Assembly (NCBI RefSeq): GCF_001556105.1
Contig: NZ_LSIF01000065.1
Location: 62,001 to 126,000 of the forward strand
Reading direction: 5' to 3'
Length of the DNA stretch: 64,000 nt
From: Pseudoxanthomonas mexicana
GTDB lineage: Bacteria > Pseudomonadota > Gammaproteobacteria > Xanthomonadales > Xanthomonadaceae
In this document: piece after piece, positions 43,033 to 52,395 of the stretch
Layout: each line of letters begins with the position of its first letter
Position numbering within the stretch: position 1 is the first letter of the stretch
The notes under the pieces: generated by a model
What the model saw: only the letters and a program-made list of their open reading frames with translations
The model's database searches: none
Told to the model about the DNA's origin: nothing
Translations under genes and position numbers: made by a program

Positions 43033-44256
43033 ATGTCCTTCCGTCGTATCCGCATCCTGGCCCTGCTGCCCTGCCTCGCCGCCGTGGCGATCGCGTCGGC
43101 GGGCGAACCCGTCGCGCAGGTGCGCGTCGCCTTCGACCGCGATGGCATCACCAGCACGCGTGCGGAAGGCATGGCGGATCTCGCCACCGGCCGCAAGGCC
43201 ACCGCCGACGATCCGGTGCGCGTCGCCTCCATTTCGAAGCTGGTGACCGCGATCGGCGTGATGCGATTGGTCGACGCCGGCACGCTCGACCTGGATGCGG
43301 ATGTCTCGCGCTATCTGGGCTGGTCGCTGCGCCACCCGCAGTTCCCCGACACACCGATCACCCTGCGCCTGCTGCTGTCGCACCGCTCCAGCCTGACCGA
43401 CGCGGCCGGCTACTACGCCACGCCGCTGGGACAACCGCTGAAGGGCATCCTCGATGACCCGAAGGCCTGGGACGACGCGCACGCACCCGGCACGCGTTTC
43501 CGCTACACCAACCTCAACTTCCCGCTGGTGGCGATGGCGATGGAGAACGTCACCGGCGAGCGTTTCGACCGGCTGATGCGCCGCCTGGTGCTGGAACCGC
43601 TGCAGCTCGATGCCTGCTACAACTGGGAAAGCTGCGATGACGCCACCGCAACACGCGCGGTGGTGCTGTACCGCGACCGTCGACCGGTGCGTGACGAGAA
43701 CCGCACAGGCAGGCCGCCGTGTTCGGTGGTCATCGCGGAAGGCGCGGACTGCGACCTTGCGCGCTGGAAGGCCGGTGAAAACGGCGCGCTGTTCTCGCCG
43801 CAGGGCGGCCTGCGCATCCCGGCGAACGGACTGGCGAAGATCGGCCGGCTGCTGCTCAACCATGGCGAGGTCGACGGCGTTCGCCTGCTGGCACCCGACA
43901 CCGTGGCCGCGATGCTGACGCCGCAGTGGACCTTCGATGGCCGCAACGGCGTCACCCACGAGGAAGATACCGGCGACGGCCGGACCAGGGCCTTCTTCTG
44001 CCGTTACGGCCTGGCCGTGCAGACGCTGGCAACACCAGCGAAGGATTGCGGCGACGATCCGTTCGGCGACGGCATCGCGCGCGTCGGTCATGCCGGCGAC
44101 GCCTACGGCCTGCTGTCGGGGCTGTGGGTGGACCTGAAGGCGGGCACCGGCGTGGCCTATTTCGCCACCGATGCGGGCGGATCCCCGGCCGGTGACCATT
44201 CCGCGTTCCGCCGCATCGAGGAAACCCTGGCCGCCGATGCGGCCGAACGTCGCTGA
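43033..44256 (+). CDS. Serine hydrolase, beta-lactamase/class C family
   Basis: A 407-residue protein with a signal peptide ([18 protein letters not shown]). The penicillin-binding fold is marked by SxxK in [14 protein letters not shown], YxN in [23 protein letters not shown] and a KTG-equivalent HAG in [29 protein letters not shown] is common in the group. Such periplasmic enzymes act as DD-peptidases, esterases or amidases; there is no specific sign of antibiotic hydrolysis. It carries additional Cys residues ([30 protein letters not shown]) that may form disulfides. Confidence 0.87.
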   Translation: MSFRRIRILALLPCLAAVAIASAGEPVAQVRVAFDRDGITSTRAEGMADLATGRKATADDPVRVASISKLVTAIGVMRLVDAGTLDLDADVSRYLGWSLRHPQFPDTPITLRLLLSHRSSLTDAAGYYATPLGQPLKGILDDPKAWDDAHAPGTRFRYTNLNFPLVAMAMENVTGERFDRLMRRLVLEPLQLDACYNWESCDDATATRAVVLYRDRRPVRDENRTGRPPCSVVIAEGADCDLARWKAGENGALFSPQGGLRIPANGLAKIGRLLLNHGEVDGVRLLAPDTVAAMLTPQWTFDGRNGVTHEEDTGDGRTRAFFCRYGLAVQTLATPAKDCGDDPFGDGIARVGHAGDAYGLLSGLWVDLKAGTGVAYFATDAGGSPAGDHSAFRRIEETLAADAAERR

Positions 44257-44369
44257 GGACCGGCCACGGCCCGCTCAAGATCGTGTCACATTGGCCGATA
44301 GTGCCTACATGCCGCCCCGCGACGGCAACCGCCGCGCGGCCCACACGATCCACAGGGGGATCCATCACG

Positions 44370-44735
44370 ATGTCACGTCCAACCGTCCTGCTCTGCGACG
44401 ATTCGCGCGCCTTGCGCATGCTCGCCGCGCGTCAATTGTCCGATTGCGGCTTCGACGTCGTCGGTGAAGCCGGCAACGGCAACGAGGCCTTCGACCAGTA
44501 CCAGGCGCTGAAGCCCGACGTGGTGCTGCTGGACCTGGTGATGCCCGAATGCGACGGCAAGCAGGCGCTCGGGCGCATCCTGGCGCAGGATCCCGATGCC
44601 CGCGTGGTGATCCTGAGCTCGCTCGGTGCGCAGAGCGATATCGAGGACTGCCTGAAGCTGGGCGCCAAGTCGTACCTGCAGAAACCCATCGATCCGGAAG
44701 TGATGGATCGCGTGCTGCACGAAGCGGTCGCCTGA
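44370..44735 (+). CDS. Single-domain response regulator (CheY-like)
   Basis: A 121-residue receiver domain. Acidic pair D10-D11 (LLCDDSRALRM), acceptor D55 (VVLLDLVMPECDG), Ser pair near 83 and K105 (YLQKPID) are all present. No output domain is attached, so it works through protein contacts like CheY. It lies 43 bases upstream of a CheX-like protein and the two probably form an operon, suggesting a regulator-phosphatase pair. ATG 44370 was chosen; upstream in-frame sequence is outside the domain. Confidence 0.92.
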   Translation: MSRPTVLLCDDSRALRMLAARQLSDCGFDVVGEAGNGNEAFDQYQALKPDVVLLDLVMPECDGKQALGRILAQDPDARVVILSSLGAQSDIEDCLKLGAKSYLQKPIDPEVMDRVLHEAVA

Positions 44736-44778
44736 CCGCCGCGCACGTTCTCCTTCCACTTCAGTACGAGACCACATC

Positions 44779-45624
44779 ATGGCAGCGAAATTCCTGGGCC
44801 AGTTCCTGCTGGAACGCGGCACCATCACCTCGGCGCAACTGCTGGCCGCGCTCGACGCGCAGCGTGCCTCCAATCCCCTGCTCGGCGAACTCGCCGTGCA
44901 CCACCAGATGCTGGATGCGACGCAAGCCCGCCGCATCAACGACCGCCAGCGCGCCGAGGACCGTCGATTCGGCGATATCGCGCTGGAAATGGGCCTGCTG
45001 GATGCCGGTCAGCTCGACGTACTGCTGGCCGCGCAGAAGAAGGGCCGCAAGCTGTTCGGGCAGATCTTGGTCGATCAGGGCGCGCTGACCACCGAGCAAC
45101 TGGAGAGCGAACTGGTCGCGCACCGCCGCGACCTGGACGAGGCCAACCACGCGCTCGCACTGGGCATCGCCGGCCATGCGCTGGCCGACGTGGCCACCAG
45201 CGCGATCCGTGTCAGCAACCGCCTGTTCCCGCGCCTGGTGGGAAGCCAGTGCCAAGCCTCGGGCATCGCCGACGCCGCCACGCTCGCGGCCTGCGAGGTC
45301 ACCGCGCACGTGCGCATCGACGCCGGTACGGATTCGCTGCTGATCGGCATCGGCTGCGGCCGCGCCACCATGCAGGCGATCGCCTGCGCACTACTCTCGA
45401 TCACGCCCGAGCAGTGCGACGACGAACTCGCGGTGGATGCGCTGGGCGAGCTGGTCAACGTGCTGATGGGCTATGTGGTGCGCGACACGCTGGCCGATGA
45501 CGCCAGCTACCGTGCGCAACCGCCGAGCACCGCGCTCTCCGCCGCCGACCTGGCGGCGCGCCACAGCACGCTCGCCCTGTCGATGGCCTCGCAGCATGGT
45601 GATTTCGTGCTGATCGTTGGCTGA
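44779..45624 (+). CDS. Protein with N-terminal repeats and a CheX-like phosphatase domain
   Basis: A 281-residue protein in two parts. Residues 1-120 hold about three copies of a helical motif (FLGQFLLERGTITSAQLLAAL; FGDIALEMGLLDAGQLDVLL; FGQILVDQGALTTEQLESEL), like the N-terminal domains of GspE/MshE-type ATPases, which can bind cyclic di-GMP. Residues 130-281 resemble CheX/CheC: the catalytic-type E-x-x-N appears as E224 and N227 in DALGELVNVLMGYVV. It probably dephosphorylates the adjacent CheY-like regulator. Domain assignments are by eye and moderately certain. Confidence 0.7.
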   Translation: MAAKFLGQFLLERGTITSAQLLAALDAQRASNPLLGELAVHHQMLDATQARRINDRQRAEDRRFGDIALEMGLLDAGQLDVLLAAQKKGRKLFGQILVDQGALTTEQLESELVAHRRDLDEANHALALGIAGHALADVATSAIRVSNRLFPRLVGSQCQASGIADAATLAACEVTAHVRIDAGTDSLLIGIGCGRATMQAIACALLSITPEQCDDELAVDALGELVNVLMGYVVRDTLADDASYRAQPPSTALSAADLAARHSTLALSMASQHGDFVLIVG

Positions 45625-45630
45625 CGCGGC

Positions 45631-47766
45631 CTATGCCCGCGTCAGCCGCCACGCGCGGTGGATGCGGGCGTTGCGCTCGAAATCCGGCGGGATCGTGCCC
45701 GCACTGATCTCTTCGCAGCGCGCGAACTCGGCCACCGCGTTCTCGTCCAGCTTGAAGCGGCGGAAGTTGTTGCTGAAATACAGCACACCATCAGGCGACA
45801 GCCGTGCGACCGCCGCGCGCAGCAGGCGCACCTGCTCCCTCTGAACGTCGAAATCGTCGGCGCGCGCGGAATTCGAGAACGTCGGCGGATCGCAGAACAC
45901 CAGGTCGTACTCGGCCTGCTCCGCTTCCAGCCAGCGCACCGCGTCGGCCTGCACCAGGCGATGCTTCGCGCCACCCAGTCCGTTCTCGGCCAGGTTGTCG
46001 GCGCACCACTGCAGGTAGGTCGCGGACAGGTCGACGCTGGTCGTGGTGGCCGCGCCGGCGACCGCCGCCTGCACGCTGGCCGCGCCGGTGTAGCAGAACA
46101 GGTTGAGGAAGCGCTTGCCGCGCGCTTCCTGCGCCATGCGCCGGCGCAGCGGACGGTGGTCGAGGAACAGCCCCGTGTCCAGGTAATCGAACAGGTTGAC
46201 CCGCAGCAGCGCGCCCGATTCGCGCACGACGATGAACTCGTCGCGCTGCTGCATGCGGCCGTACTTGGAACCACCCTTGCCGCGTTCGCGCGACTTCACC
46301 GCGATCTGCTCCTGCGGCACACCGAACACCTCGCGCGTGGCCGCGAGCAACTCGCTGAAACGGCGGCGCACGTCATGCTCGGGAATGGTGGCCGGTGCAG
46401 CGTACTCCTGCACATGCAGGAACGTCCGTGCCTGGCCGCCCTCTTCCAGGTAGACGTCGATGGCGGCGGCGTACTCGGGCAGGTCGGCGTCGTAGGCGCG
46501 GTAGCAGGTCACCTGTTCCTGTTCGCGCCAGCGCTTGAACTTCTTCAGGTTCTTGCGCAACCGGTTGGCCACCATCTGCGCGCCATCCGACAGCGGCTTG
46601 GCTTCGCGCGGCTCGCGCGCCGGCGTGGCGACCGGATCGCAGACGATCAGCGCGCACTCGATCGCACCGTTGAACAGCTGGTACTTCTTGCCGGCACGCA
46701 GGCCGGTCGCATAGCCGAGGTCGGCATTGCCGCACAGCAGGCTGGCGCGCCACTGCGGCACGGCACGTTGCAAGGCATCGCCCAGCGCGCGGTAGAGCTC
46801 GGCATCGGCCGCCAGGCGTTCGTCGTACGGCGGATTGCAGACCACCAGGCCGCGCGGCGCCTCCTGCACCGGCAACTGCGCCACATCGCGCGCGTCGAAC
46901 TGCAACTGCCCCGCCAAGCCGGCGAGCACGGCGTTGTCGCGGGCGGCGCGGATCGCGCCCAGGTCGATGTCGCTGCCGAAGAACGCCGGCCGCAGCGCCT
47001 TGCGTCCGTCCGCTTCGCGCTGCACCGCGTCGGCGAACAGCGTGCGCCACGCCTCCACGTCGAAGCCCAGCCAGCGCGACGGCAGCACGTTGCCATGCCG
47101 TTGCAGCCCCGGCGCGACGTCGGCCGCCATCAGGGCACCTTCGATCAGCAGCGTGCCGCTGCCGCACATCGGGTCGAGCAGCGCGCCACCTTCGTGGTAC
47201 AGCGCCGGCCAGCCGCCGCGCATCAGCACCGCGGCCGCCAGGTTTTCCTTCAACGGCGCATCGTTCTGCGCCTGCCGCCAGCCACGGCGGTGCATCGGGC
47301 CGCCGCCCAGGTCGATCGATATCGTCGCGCGGTTCCTGCGCAACGACAGGTTGATACGCACGTCCGGCTGCTCCACGTCCACCGACGGCCGTTCCAGGCC
47401 CTGTTGGCGCAAGCGGTCCACCACCGCATCCTTGACGCGCTGCGCGGCGAAGCGCGCGTGCGTGATCGCTTCGCCCGAGACATGGGCGTCCACCGCCAGC
47501 GTCAGCTCCGGCCGCGTGTGCTGTTCCCACGCCATCGCCATCACGCCGTCGTACAGCGCCTGTTCGCTGAGGCATTCGAACTCGGCAATGGGCCACAGCA
47601 CGCGGCTCGCCAGGCGCGACCACAACACGGCGCGTTGCGCATCGACCGGCTCGCCTTCGGCATTGACGCCGGCGACGGTGGCCGTGGCCGTGGGCACGCC
47701 GAGCGCGACCAGCTCATCGGCAAGCAGGTATTCCAGGCCCTTGGCGCAGGAGACGAAGAATTTCAA
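45631..47766 (-). CDS. rlmL: Bifunctional 23S rRNA methyltransferase RlmKL
   Basis: A 711-residue fusion, as in gammaproteobacteria (E. coli 702). The N-terminal THUMP domain (about 45-155) is followed by the RlmL methyltransferase with [22 protein letters not shown] and NPPYDERL (m2G2445). The C-terminal RlmK part has [20 protein letters not shown] and [13 protein letters not shown] (m7G2069). Family proteins begin [19 protein letters not shown]. Here that Met is encoded by TTG at 47766, with GAGGT eight bases upstream; no ATG or GTG is available at this site. It converges with the CheX-like gene, with 6 bases between stops. Confidence 0.94.
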   Translation of the reverse strand: MKFFVSCAKGLEYLLADELVALGVPTATATVAGVNAEGEPVDAQRAVLWSRLASRVLWPIAEFECLSEQALYDGVMAMAWEQHTRPELTLAVDAHVSGEAITHARFAAQRVKDAVVDRLRQQGLERPSVDVEQPDVRINLSLRRNRATISIDLGGGPMHRRGWRQAQNDAPLKENLAAAVLMRGGWPALYHEGGALLDPMCGSGTLLIEGALMAADVAPGLQRHGNVLPSRWLGFDVEAWRTLFADAVQREADGRKALRPAFFGSDIDLGAIRAARDNAVLAGLAGQLQFDARDVAQLPVQEAPRGLVVCNPPYDERLAADAELYRALGDALQRAVPQWRASLLCGNADLGYATGLRAGKKYQLFNGAIECALIVCDPVATPAREPREAKPLSDGAQMVANRLRKNLKKFKRWREQEQVTCYRAYDADLPEYAAAIDVYLEEGGQARTFLHVQEYAAPATIPEHDVRRRFSELLAATREVFGVPQEQIAVKSRERGKGGSKYGRMQQRDEFIVVRESGALLRVNLFDYLDTGLFLDHRPLRRRMAQEARGKRFLNLFCYTGAASVQAAVAGAATTTSVDLSATYLQWCADNLAENGLGGAKHRLVQADAVRWLEAEQAEYDLVFCDPPTFSNSARADDFDVQREQVRLLRAAVARLSPDGVLYFSNNFRRFKLDENAVAEFARCEEISAGTIPPDFERNARIHRAWRLTRA

Positions 47767-47791
47767 AGCGGAACCTCGAATGGATGGTGCG

Positions 47792-47883
47792 CGTCGTCCC
47801 TGCAACCGTGGGGACCGATGCGGCTTTCCCGGGCGACTGCCCGGGTGGCGGCAACGTGGACGCCGGCCATCGCCGGCACGACG
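47792..47883. repeat. Degenerate dispersed repeat upstream of rlmKL
   Basis: The ends CGTCGTCCCTGCAACCGTGG (47792 onward) and CGCCGGCACGACG (to 47883) are opposite and each can form a small hairpin. The layout matches the CGTCATCCC type seen at 20081-20175 but with many mismatches. It fills the gap between the alpha/beta-hydrolase stop and rlmKL. Confidence 0.5.
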
Positions 47884-47893
47884 ACAATGAACG

Positions 47894-48418
47894 TCAGAGA
47901 CCTGCCAGCAACTGCCCGAAGGCGTCTGCCGACGCGGCCACGTGATCGGAAAGACGGTGCGAATCGTTCACCAGCAGCAGCCGCGCGCGGCGCACGTGCG
48001 CCCAGTCGACGACGGCCTGCGCCGGGATCAGTTCATCGTCCCAGCCGTGGATGATCGACACCGGGATCGCGGCGGCGTCCAGGTCCGGCAGCGGCCCCAT
48101 CGCGATCGGCGGCGCCATCAGGAACAGGCCGCGCACCGGCACCTCCAACGAGATGCGCCCGGCGATGTAAGCCCCCAGGCTGGAGCCGGCCAGCACCACC
48201 GGCCCACGTGCCGCCGCGGCCTGGGCCAGGCCACGCAGGCGATCCAGCCGCGCGACCACGTCGCCCAGCGAACTGACGTCGCGGCGTGCATCCAGGTCGG
48301 TGAAGTCCGGGCGCTCGTGCGTCCAGCCGAGTCGCTCGGCCACGTCGGCCAGCGCGGTGACCTTGGTCGCGTCCGGGCCGCTCTCGAAGCCATGCGCGAG
48401 GATGCAATGGCCACGCAT
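47894..48418 (-). CDS. Alpha/beta hydrolase (YqiA/esterase-like)
   Basis: A 174-residue compact alpha/beta hydrolase. It starts [23 protein letters not shown], with the oxyanion HGF and the nucleophile elbow [10 protein letters not shown]. The acid and base are probably Asp in [11 protein letters not shown] and His in [11 protein letters not shown]. Small proteins of this type (YqiA, UPF0227-like) hydrolyse short acyl esters. ATG 48418 overlaps the stop of the upstream MOSC gene (ATGA), so they are coupled. Only the family level is certain. Confidence 0.85.
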   Translation of the reverse strand: MRGHCILAHGFESGPDATKVTALADVAERLGWTHERPDFTDLDARRDVSSLGDVVARLDRLRGLAQAAAARGPVVLAGSSLGAYIAGRISLEVPVRGLFLMAPPIAMGPLPDLDAAAIPVSIIHGWDDELIPAQAVVDWAHVRRARLLLVNDSHRLSDHVAASADAFGQLLAGL

Positions 48419-48909
48419 CAGAGCGCTTCCACCGCGTCGCCGATACGGAACGTACCGCCTTCGACGATGCGCGCGCACAACCCGCCGTGGCCGCGCATGG
48501 CGTTGTAGCCGCCCGGCCCGAGCGCATCTTCCATGCGCGAGCATGGATCGCATTCTTCGGTGCCTTCGAACACGGCGTCGCCGATGCGGAAGCGGCGCTG
48601 CTTCAGTGCGATCAACGGAATACCGGACACCACCACGTTCCTGCGCAGCAGCGACGGCGCGAGATCCGGACGCTGCGCCAGCGCCGCGATGACCGGCAGG
48701 TGTTCGGCCTGGATCAGGGTGATGCCGCGCTTGCCGCTGCCGCCGTTGTAACGGTCACCCACCAGGCCCGCGCCGGCCACGGCCTCGACGGCCCCGGTGG
48801 CGACCATGAGTTCGTCGCGCGCCGGACGCAGGCCGATCCATTCCACCTTGCCGGCACGCGGCAGGGTGGCCATCAGCTTGGCCAACGGGGAATCGGGATT
48901 GAGCGGCAT
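48418..48909 (-). CDS. MOSC domain protein
   Basis: A 163-residue single MOSC domain. The hallmark Cys region reads FEGTEECDPCSRMEDALGPGGYNAMRGHGGLCARIVEGG; GDRYNGGSGKRGITLIQAEHLP is typical of the sulfur-carrier fold. MOSC proteins bind molybdenum cofactor or transfer sulfur, with roles such as detoxifying N-hydroxylated bases (YiiM/YcbX). This one has no attached ferredoxin or aminotransferase part. ATG 48909 gives the natural N-terminus MPLNPDSPLAKLMATLP. Its stop overlaps the alpha/beta-hydrolase start. Confidence 0.88.
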   Translation of the reverse strand: MPLNPDSPLAKLMATLPRAGKVEWIGLRPARDELMVATGAVEAVAGAGLVGDRYNGGSGKRGITLIQAEHLPVIAALAQRPDLAPSLLRRNVVVSGIPLIALKQRRFRIGDAVFEGTEECDPCSRMEDALGPGGYNAMRGHGGLCARIVEGGTFRIGDAVEAL

Positions 48910-48987
48910 GGGAAACCCGCGCGTCGTGGAAGGCCGCCAGTTTACCGGACCGGGCTGCGGCCCGCCCCGCCCTGCTAGCATCGGCGC

Positions 48988-49560
48988 ATGGCCCCCGACC
49001 CCTCCGCACTGCAATCCGTCGTCGATCCGCTGCCCTATGAGGACCGGCTGGAGGCACGACCGCTGGACCAGATCGATCTGGTCGTCATCCATTGCACCGA
49101 GCTGCCGGATCTCGCCACCGCGCGCGTTTACGGCGAACGCATCCTGCATGCCTCCGGTACCGGCAATTGCGGCCATTACTACGTCGACCGCGACGGCAGC
49201 GTGCATGTCTACGTGCGGCCCGGGCGCGTCGCCCACCACGTGCGTGGCTACAACCCGCGTTCGGTCGGCATCGAACTGGTGAACAGCGGGCGCTATCCCG
49301 ACTGGCTGGCCGCAGGCAGCCAGTCGATGGAGGAGCCTTATCCCGAGGTACAGATCGATGCGCTGGTCGCGCTTCTCGGAGAGCTTCGCGCGACGCTGCC
49401 CGCACTGCGCTTCATCGCCGGCCACGAAGACCTCGACACCGCGCACGAGCCGGCCAGCGACAATCCCGGGGTGCAGGTGCCGCGCAAGATGGATCCGGGG
49501 CCGATGTTCCCGTGGGATGCGGTGCTCCGCGCAACGCCGCTGGAACGGCTCATTCCCTGA
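48988..49560 (+). CDS. N-acetylmuramoyl-L-alanine amidase (Amidase_2/AmpD-like)
   Basis: A 190-residue zinc amidase without a signal peptide. The first zinc His is in DLVVIHCTELPD, with the core GNCGHYYVDRDGSVHVYVRPGRVAHHVRGYNPRSVGIELVN. The distal motif FIAGHEDLD...RKMDPGPMFPW is that of AmpD, with the catalytic Lys and third ligand Asp. It would cleave the amide between muramic acid and the peptide, probably on cytoplasmic recycled muropeptides. Its relation to the true recycling AmpD of the genome is unknown. It is divergent from the MOSC gene. Confidence 0.88.
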   Translation: MAPDPSALQSVVDPLPYEDRLEARPLDQIDLVVIHCTELPDLATARVYGERILHASGTGNCGHYYVDRDGSVHVYVRPGRVAHHVRGYNPRSVGIELVNSGRYPDWLAAGSQSMEEPYPEVQIDALVALLGELRATLPALRFIAGHEDLDTAHEPASDNPGVQVPRKMDPGPMFPWDAVLRATPLERLIP

Positions 49561-49593
49561 TCTCCGCGGGGAGGGCGGCCACGCCCCCGCGGC

Positions 49594-49599
49594 TATAAT
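49594..49599 (+). promoter_or_regulatory. Consensus -10 element upstream of tesB
   Basis: A perfect TATAAT 31 bases before the tesB start codon, rare in this GC-rich sequence. The corresponding -35 position (about 49571-49576, GAGGGC) is poor. The assignment rests on the -10 match and location. Confidence 0.5.
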
Positions 49600-49629
49600 C
49601 CCGGCTCGCCACGCATCCCAGGCCCTGCC

Positions 49630-50544
49630 GTGCCCGCACCCGAACCCGTCGTTTCCGAGCTGATCGAACTGCTGTCGCTGGAACGGCTGGAAGACAACCT
49701 GTTCCGCGGGCAGAGCCGCGACATCGGCACCAAGTACGTGTTCGGCGGACAGGTGCTGGGCCAGGCGCTGTCGGCGGCGCAAGCGACCGTCGACGGCGGT
49801 GCCGGCGAGCGTCGTGCGCATTCGCTGCACGCGTATTTCCTGCGTGCCGGCAACATCGAAGCCCCTATCGTCTACGAAGTGGACCGGACGCGTGACGGTG
49901 GCAGTTTTTCCGTGCGCCGCGTCACCGCCATCCAGCACGGCCGGGTGATCTTCTTCTGCGCGGCCTCGTTCCAGGCCGAGGAAGAAAGCGCCGAACACCA
50001 GGTGTCGATGCCGGAGGTACCGCAGCCGGAAGACATCGCAGCCGCACCGCCGGTGCTTGCCGAAGTCATGGCCACGCTGCCGCCGAAGGTGCAGCGCTGG
50101 ATGTCGCGGCGCGGGCCGTTCGAGTTCCGCCACGTGTATCCCCGCGACGAACTGAATCCGCCGAAGCGTCCGCCGTTCCAGCAGGTGTGGTTCCGCCTGA
50201 GCGAGCCGGTCGGCGACTCGCCGGAACTGCATCGCGCCCTGCTCGCCTACGCGTCCGATTTCCAGTTGCTGGGCACCGCGACCTATCCGCACGGCATCAG
50301 CTACTACCAGCCGAACGTGCAGATGGCTTCGCTGGACCATGCCCTCTGGTTCCATCGGCCGTTCCGCGCGGACGACTGGCTGCTGTACTCCATCGACAGC
50401 CCCAGCGCGAGTGGATCGCGCGGACTGGCGCGCGGGCAGATCTTCGACCGCCAGGGCCGGCTGGTCGCCAGCACCGCGCAGGAGGGCCTGATCCGCGTGG
50501 TGCCCGATGCCGAAGCGGCCGCGGCCGTCCCGGCGAAAGACTGA
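49630..50544 (+). CDS. tesB: Acyl-CoA thioesterase II
   Basis: A 304-residue double-hotdog thioesterase (E. coli TesB 286). It opens VSELIELLSLERLEDNLFRGQSRDIGTKYVFGGQVLGQAL. The catalytic Asp is in LAYASDFQLLGTA, with the partner Thr and Gln in the C-terminal hotdog (LARGQIFDRQGRLVASTAQEGLIR). It hydrolyses medium- and long-chain acyl-CoAs. The start is GTG 49630; there is no ATG near the conserved N-terminus. A consensus TATAAT lies 31 bases upstream. The next gene begins 9 bases after its stop, so they may be co-transcribed. Confidence 0.93.
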   Translation: MPAPEPVVSELIELLSLERLEDNLFRGQSRDIGTKYVFGGQVLGQALSAAQATVDGGAGERRAHSLHAYFLRAGNIEAPIVYEVDRTRDGGSFSVRRVTAIQHGRVIFFCAASFQAEEESAEHQVSMPEVPQPEDIAAAPPVLAEVMATLPPKVQRWMSRRGPFEFRHVYPRDELNPPKRPPFQQVWFRLSEPVGDSPELHRALLAYASDFQLLGTATYPHGISYYQPNVQMASLDHALWFHRPFRADDWLLYSIDSPSASGSRGLARGQIFDRQGRLVASTAQEGLIRVVPDAEAAAAVPAKD

Positions 50545-50553
50545 GGAGCCAGC

Positions 50554-51051
50554 ATGCGGCAAGTGTTTTCCAGCCAGCGGATCGAAACCGTCGAAGGCGT
50601 GGCCAAGCTGCTGACCGATGCCGGCATTCCCGTGCACATCAGCAATGGCCGCTCGTACCACAGCAAACGAGGCGGCCAGTTCAGCTACACCGAACCGGTG
50701 AAAGCGCAACTGCAGCCTTCGGTGTGGGTGCGGCATGCCGACGACCAGCCACGTGCGCGCGAACTGCTGCGCGACGCCGGCCTGCTGGAAAGTACGCGGC
50801 CTGGCTATGCGTCCGCCCTCACCTTCAACAGCCCGCAGGATGCGGACACGCCACCACGCCGATGGGTATGGCGCATCCGCCTGATCCTGCTCGCGCTGAT
50901 CGCCCTGGCGGCCGTGGTGATGTGGCTGCGGCGTCCGGCGCCGCCCCCAACGGTCGTGCCGCAGCCCCAGGAACAGCCGGCACCGGCCGAGTCCGCCCCG
51001 GCCGACGAGGAAGAGGATCGCATCCGCATCCTGCCCGCCTCCGGCGGTTGA
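50554..51051 (+). CDS. DUF2007-like protein with one membrane helix
   Basis: A 165-residue protein. The N-terminal part (MRQVFSSQRIETVEGVAKLLTDAGIPVHISNGRSYHS, then QPSVWVRHADDQPRARELLRDAGLLES) resembles the DUF2007 putative signal-transducing domain, often annotated pathogenicity-like protein in xanthomonads. A membrane helix follows at about 108-125 (IRLILLALIALAAVVMWL), then a Pro/Glu-rich tail (PAPPPTVVPQPQEQPAPAESAPADEEED). Function unknown. GGAG precedes the ATG; it probably shares the tesB transcript. Confidence 0.75.
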   Translation: MRQVFSSQRIETVEGVAKLLTDAGIPVHISNGRSYHSKRGGQFSYTEPVKAQLQPSVWVRHADDQPRARELLRDAGLLESTRPGYASALTFNSPQDADTPPRRWVWRIRLILLALIALAAVVMWLRRPAPPPTVVPQPQEQPAPAESAPADEEEDRIRILPASGG

Positions 51052-51135
51052 GCTGGGGGTGTGGCGTGCCAACACCGGTCACATCCGCCGCATTGGGCCG
51101 TCTGGTTCATCAAACCACCCGATGATGCCGATGCC

Positions 51136-52350
51136 ATGACTGCGATCGCCCTCGACATGATGCTGCAGACCGAACTGCCCGCCGCCACGCGCGGCAGCCA
51201 GGAAGCCTACGGCCGCATCGTCCACGCCTGCCAGAACACGGTGACTGCCATCGCCCTCGCCATCACCCGCGACGTGCAGGCGAGCGAGGACATCGCGCAG
51301 GAGGCGTTCCTGAAGGCCTGGCAGCAGCTGGACCGGCTGAAGAACAGCGCCAGCTTCCTGCCGTGGTTACGCCAGATCACCCGCAACCTCGCCCGCGACT
51401 GGTTGCGCGCGCAGCATGGCCGGCCCATGTCGGGCCAGGTGGCGGAGATCGCCATCGGCATGGCCGCCGACCCGGGCCCCTCGCCCGACGAGCGACTGCT
51501 GCAGACGGAAGAGGAACTCGTCGCCACCGAGATCATCTCGTCGCTGCCGGAAGACAGCCGGGAGACGTTGCTGCTGTTCTATCGCGAAGGCCAGAGTTCG
51601 CAGCAGGTCGCCGACCTGCTGGGCCTGAGCGACGCGGCGGTGCGCAAGCGCCTGTCGCGCGCCCGCGCCATGGTGCGCGACGAACTGCTGCAGCGTTTCG
51701 GCGAATTCGCGCGCGCCACTGCGCCGGCGGCCGCCTTCACCATGATCGTGCTGGGTGGGCTGGTCGGCGCGATGCCGGCGGCCAGTGCAGCGACCGTCAT
51801 CGGCTCCGGCGTGTTGGGCACGGGGCTGGCAGGGAAGCTCGGCACCGGCGGCATGACCACCGGGGGCGTCACCGGCGGCGTGGCCGGCGGCTCGCTGGGT
51901 GTCATCTTCGAACAGGTGACGCAGCACCCGGGCGCGTTGGGGGGTGCGATCGGCGGCATCGTCGCTGGCCTGATCGGTTACGCCTTCACCTGGTGGTACC
52001 TCGCGCGCTTCTGCCAGACCGCGCAGCAACGGGTACAGGTGCGTCGCTTCATGGCGCTGAACGCCACCAGCGGCGCGGCCTGGCTGTTCTGCCTGATGCT
52101 GGCAACGGTGCTCGCACCCGGCTGGCAGACCATCGTCGCGATCACCGTCGTGGGCATGTGCGTGATCAACTACCAATACCTGGTCACCTTGCCCCGCATC
52201 ATGGCTCCCATTCTTGCGCATCCGGCCAATGCGAGACGCCGGCGCGGCTACGACTATGTGATCGGTCGGAAGGCGGTGGTGCTCAGCAGCGCACTCGCCA
52301 TCGCGGCCATCCTGTTCGCACTGCTGCAGTCAGGCCGATTCGAACTCTGA
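51136..52350 (+). CDS. ECF sigma factor fused to a C-terminal membrane domain
   Basis: A 404-residue protein. Residues 1-195 form an ECF sigma factor. Region 2 is ITRDVQASEDIAQEAFLKAWQQLDRLKNSASFLPWLRQITRNLARDWLR; region 4 is PEDSRETLLLFYREGQSSQQVADLLGLSDAAVRKRLSRARAMVR. The C-terminal half has about six hydrophobic stretches (for example TMIVLGGLVGAMPAASAATVIGSG, GVAGGSLGVIF, GGAIGGIVAGLIGYAFTWWYL and KAVVLSSALAIAAILFALL). No anti-sigma gene is adjacent, so the membrane part may hold the sigma factor inactive. ATG 51136 is chosen; an upstream GTG would add an unconserved leader. Confidence 0.85.
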   Translation: MTAIALDMMLQTELPAATRGSQEAYGRIVHACQNTVTAIALAITRDVQASEDIAQEAFLKAWQQLDRLKNSASFLPWLRQITRNLARDWLRAQHGRPMSGQVAEIAIGMAADPGPSPDERLLQTEEELVATEIISSLPEDSRETLLLFYREGQSSQQVADLLGLSDAAVRKRLSRARAMVRDELLQRFGEFARATAPAAAFTMIVLGGLVGAMPAASAATVIGSGVLGTGLAGKLGTGGMTTGGVTGGVAGGSLGVIFEQVTQHPGALGGAIGGIVAGLIGYAFTWWYLARFCQTAQQRVQVRRFMALNATSGAAWLFCLMLATVLAPGWQTIVAITVVGMCVINYQYLVTLPRIMAPILAHPANARRRRGYDYVIGRKAVVLSSALAIAAILFALLQSGRFEL

Positions 52351-52362
52351 AGATGCCGCAAC

Positions 52363-52386
52363 ACGCACCCGCCTGAGCGGGTGCGT
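52363..52386. terminator. Hairpin between convergent sigma factor and EF-hand genes
   Basis: ACGCACCCGC / GCGGGTGCGT is a perfect 10-bp stem with a CTGA loop, 12 bases after the sigma-factor stop and 9 bases before the EF-hand gene's 3' end. It probably serves both converging genes. No T-run follows on either side. Confidence 0.55.
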
Positions 52387-52395
52387 GCGTGTGCA

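Noticed and set aside
43033..44256. Serine hydrolase as a resistance beta-lactamase next to the creBCD theme
   Set aside because: SxxK and YxN occur in many DD-peptidases and esterases; no class-specific residues or an ampR-like neighbour are present, and creBCD is 38 kb away.
47792..47805. Upstream TTG start for RlmKL adding 13 residues
   Set aside because: It would translate part of a repeat element and is not preceded by a ribosome-binding site; the family N-terminus begins at 47766.
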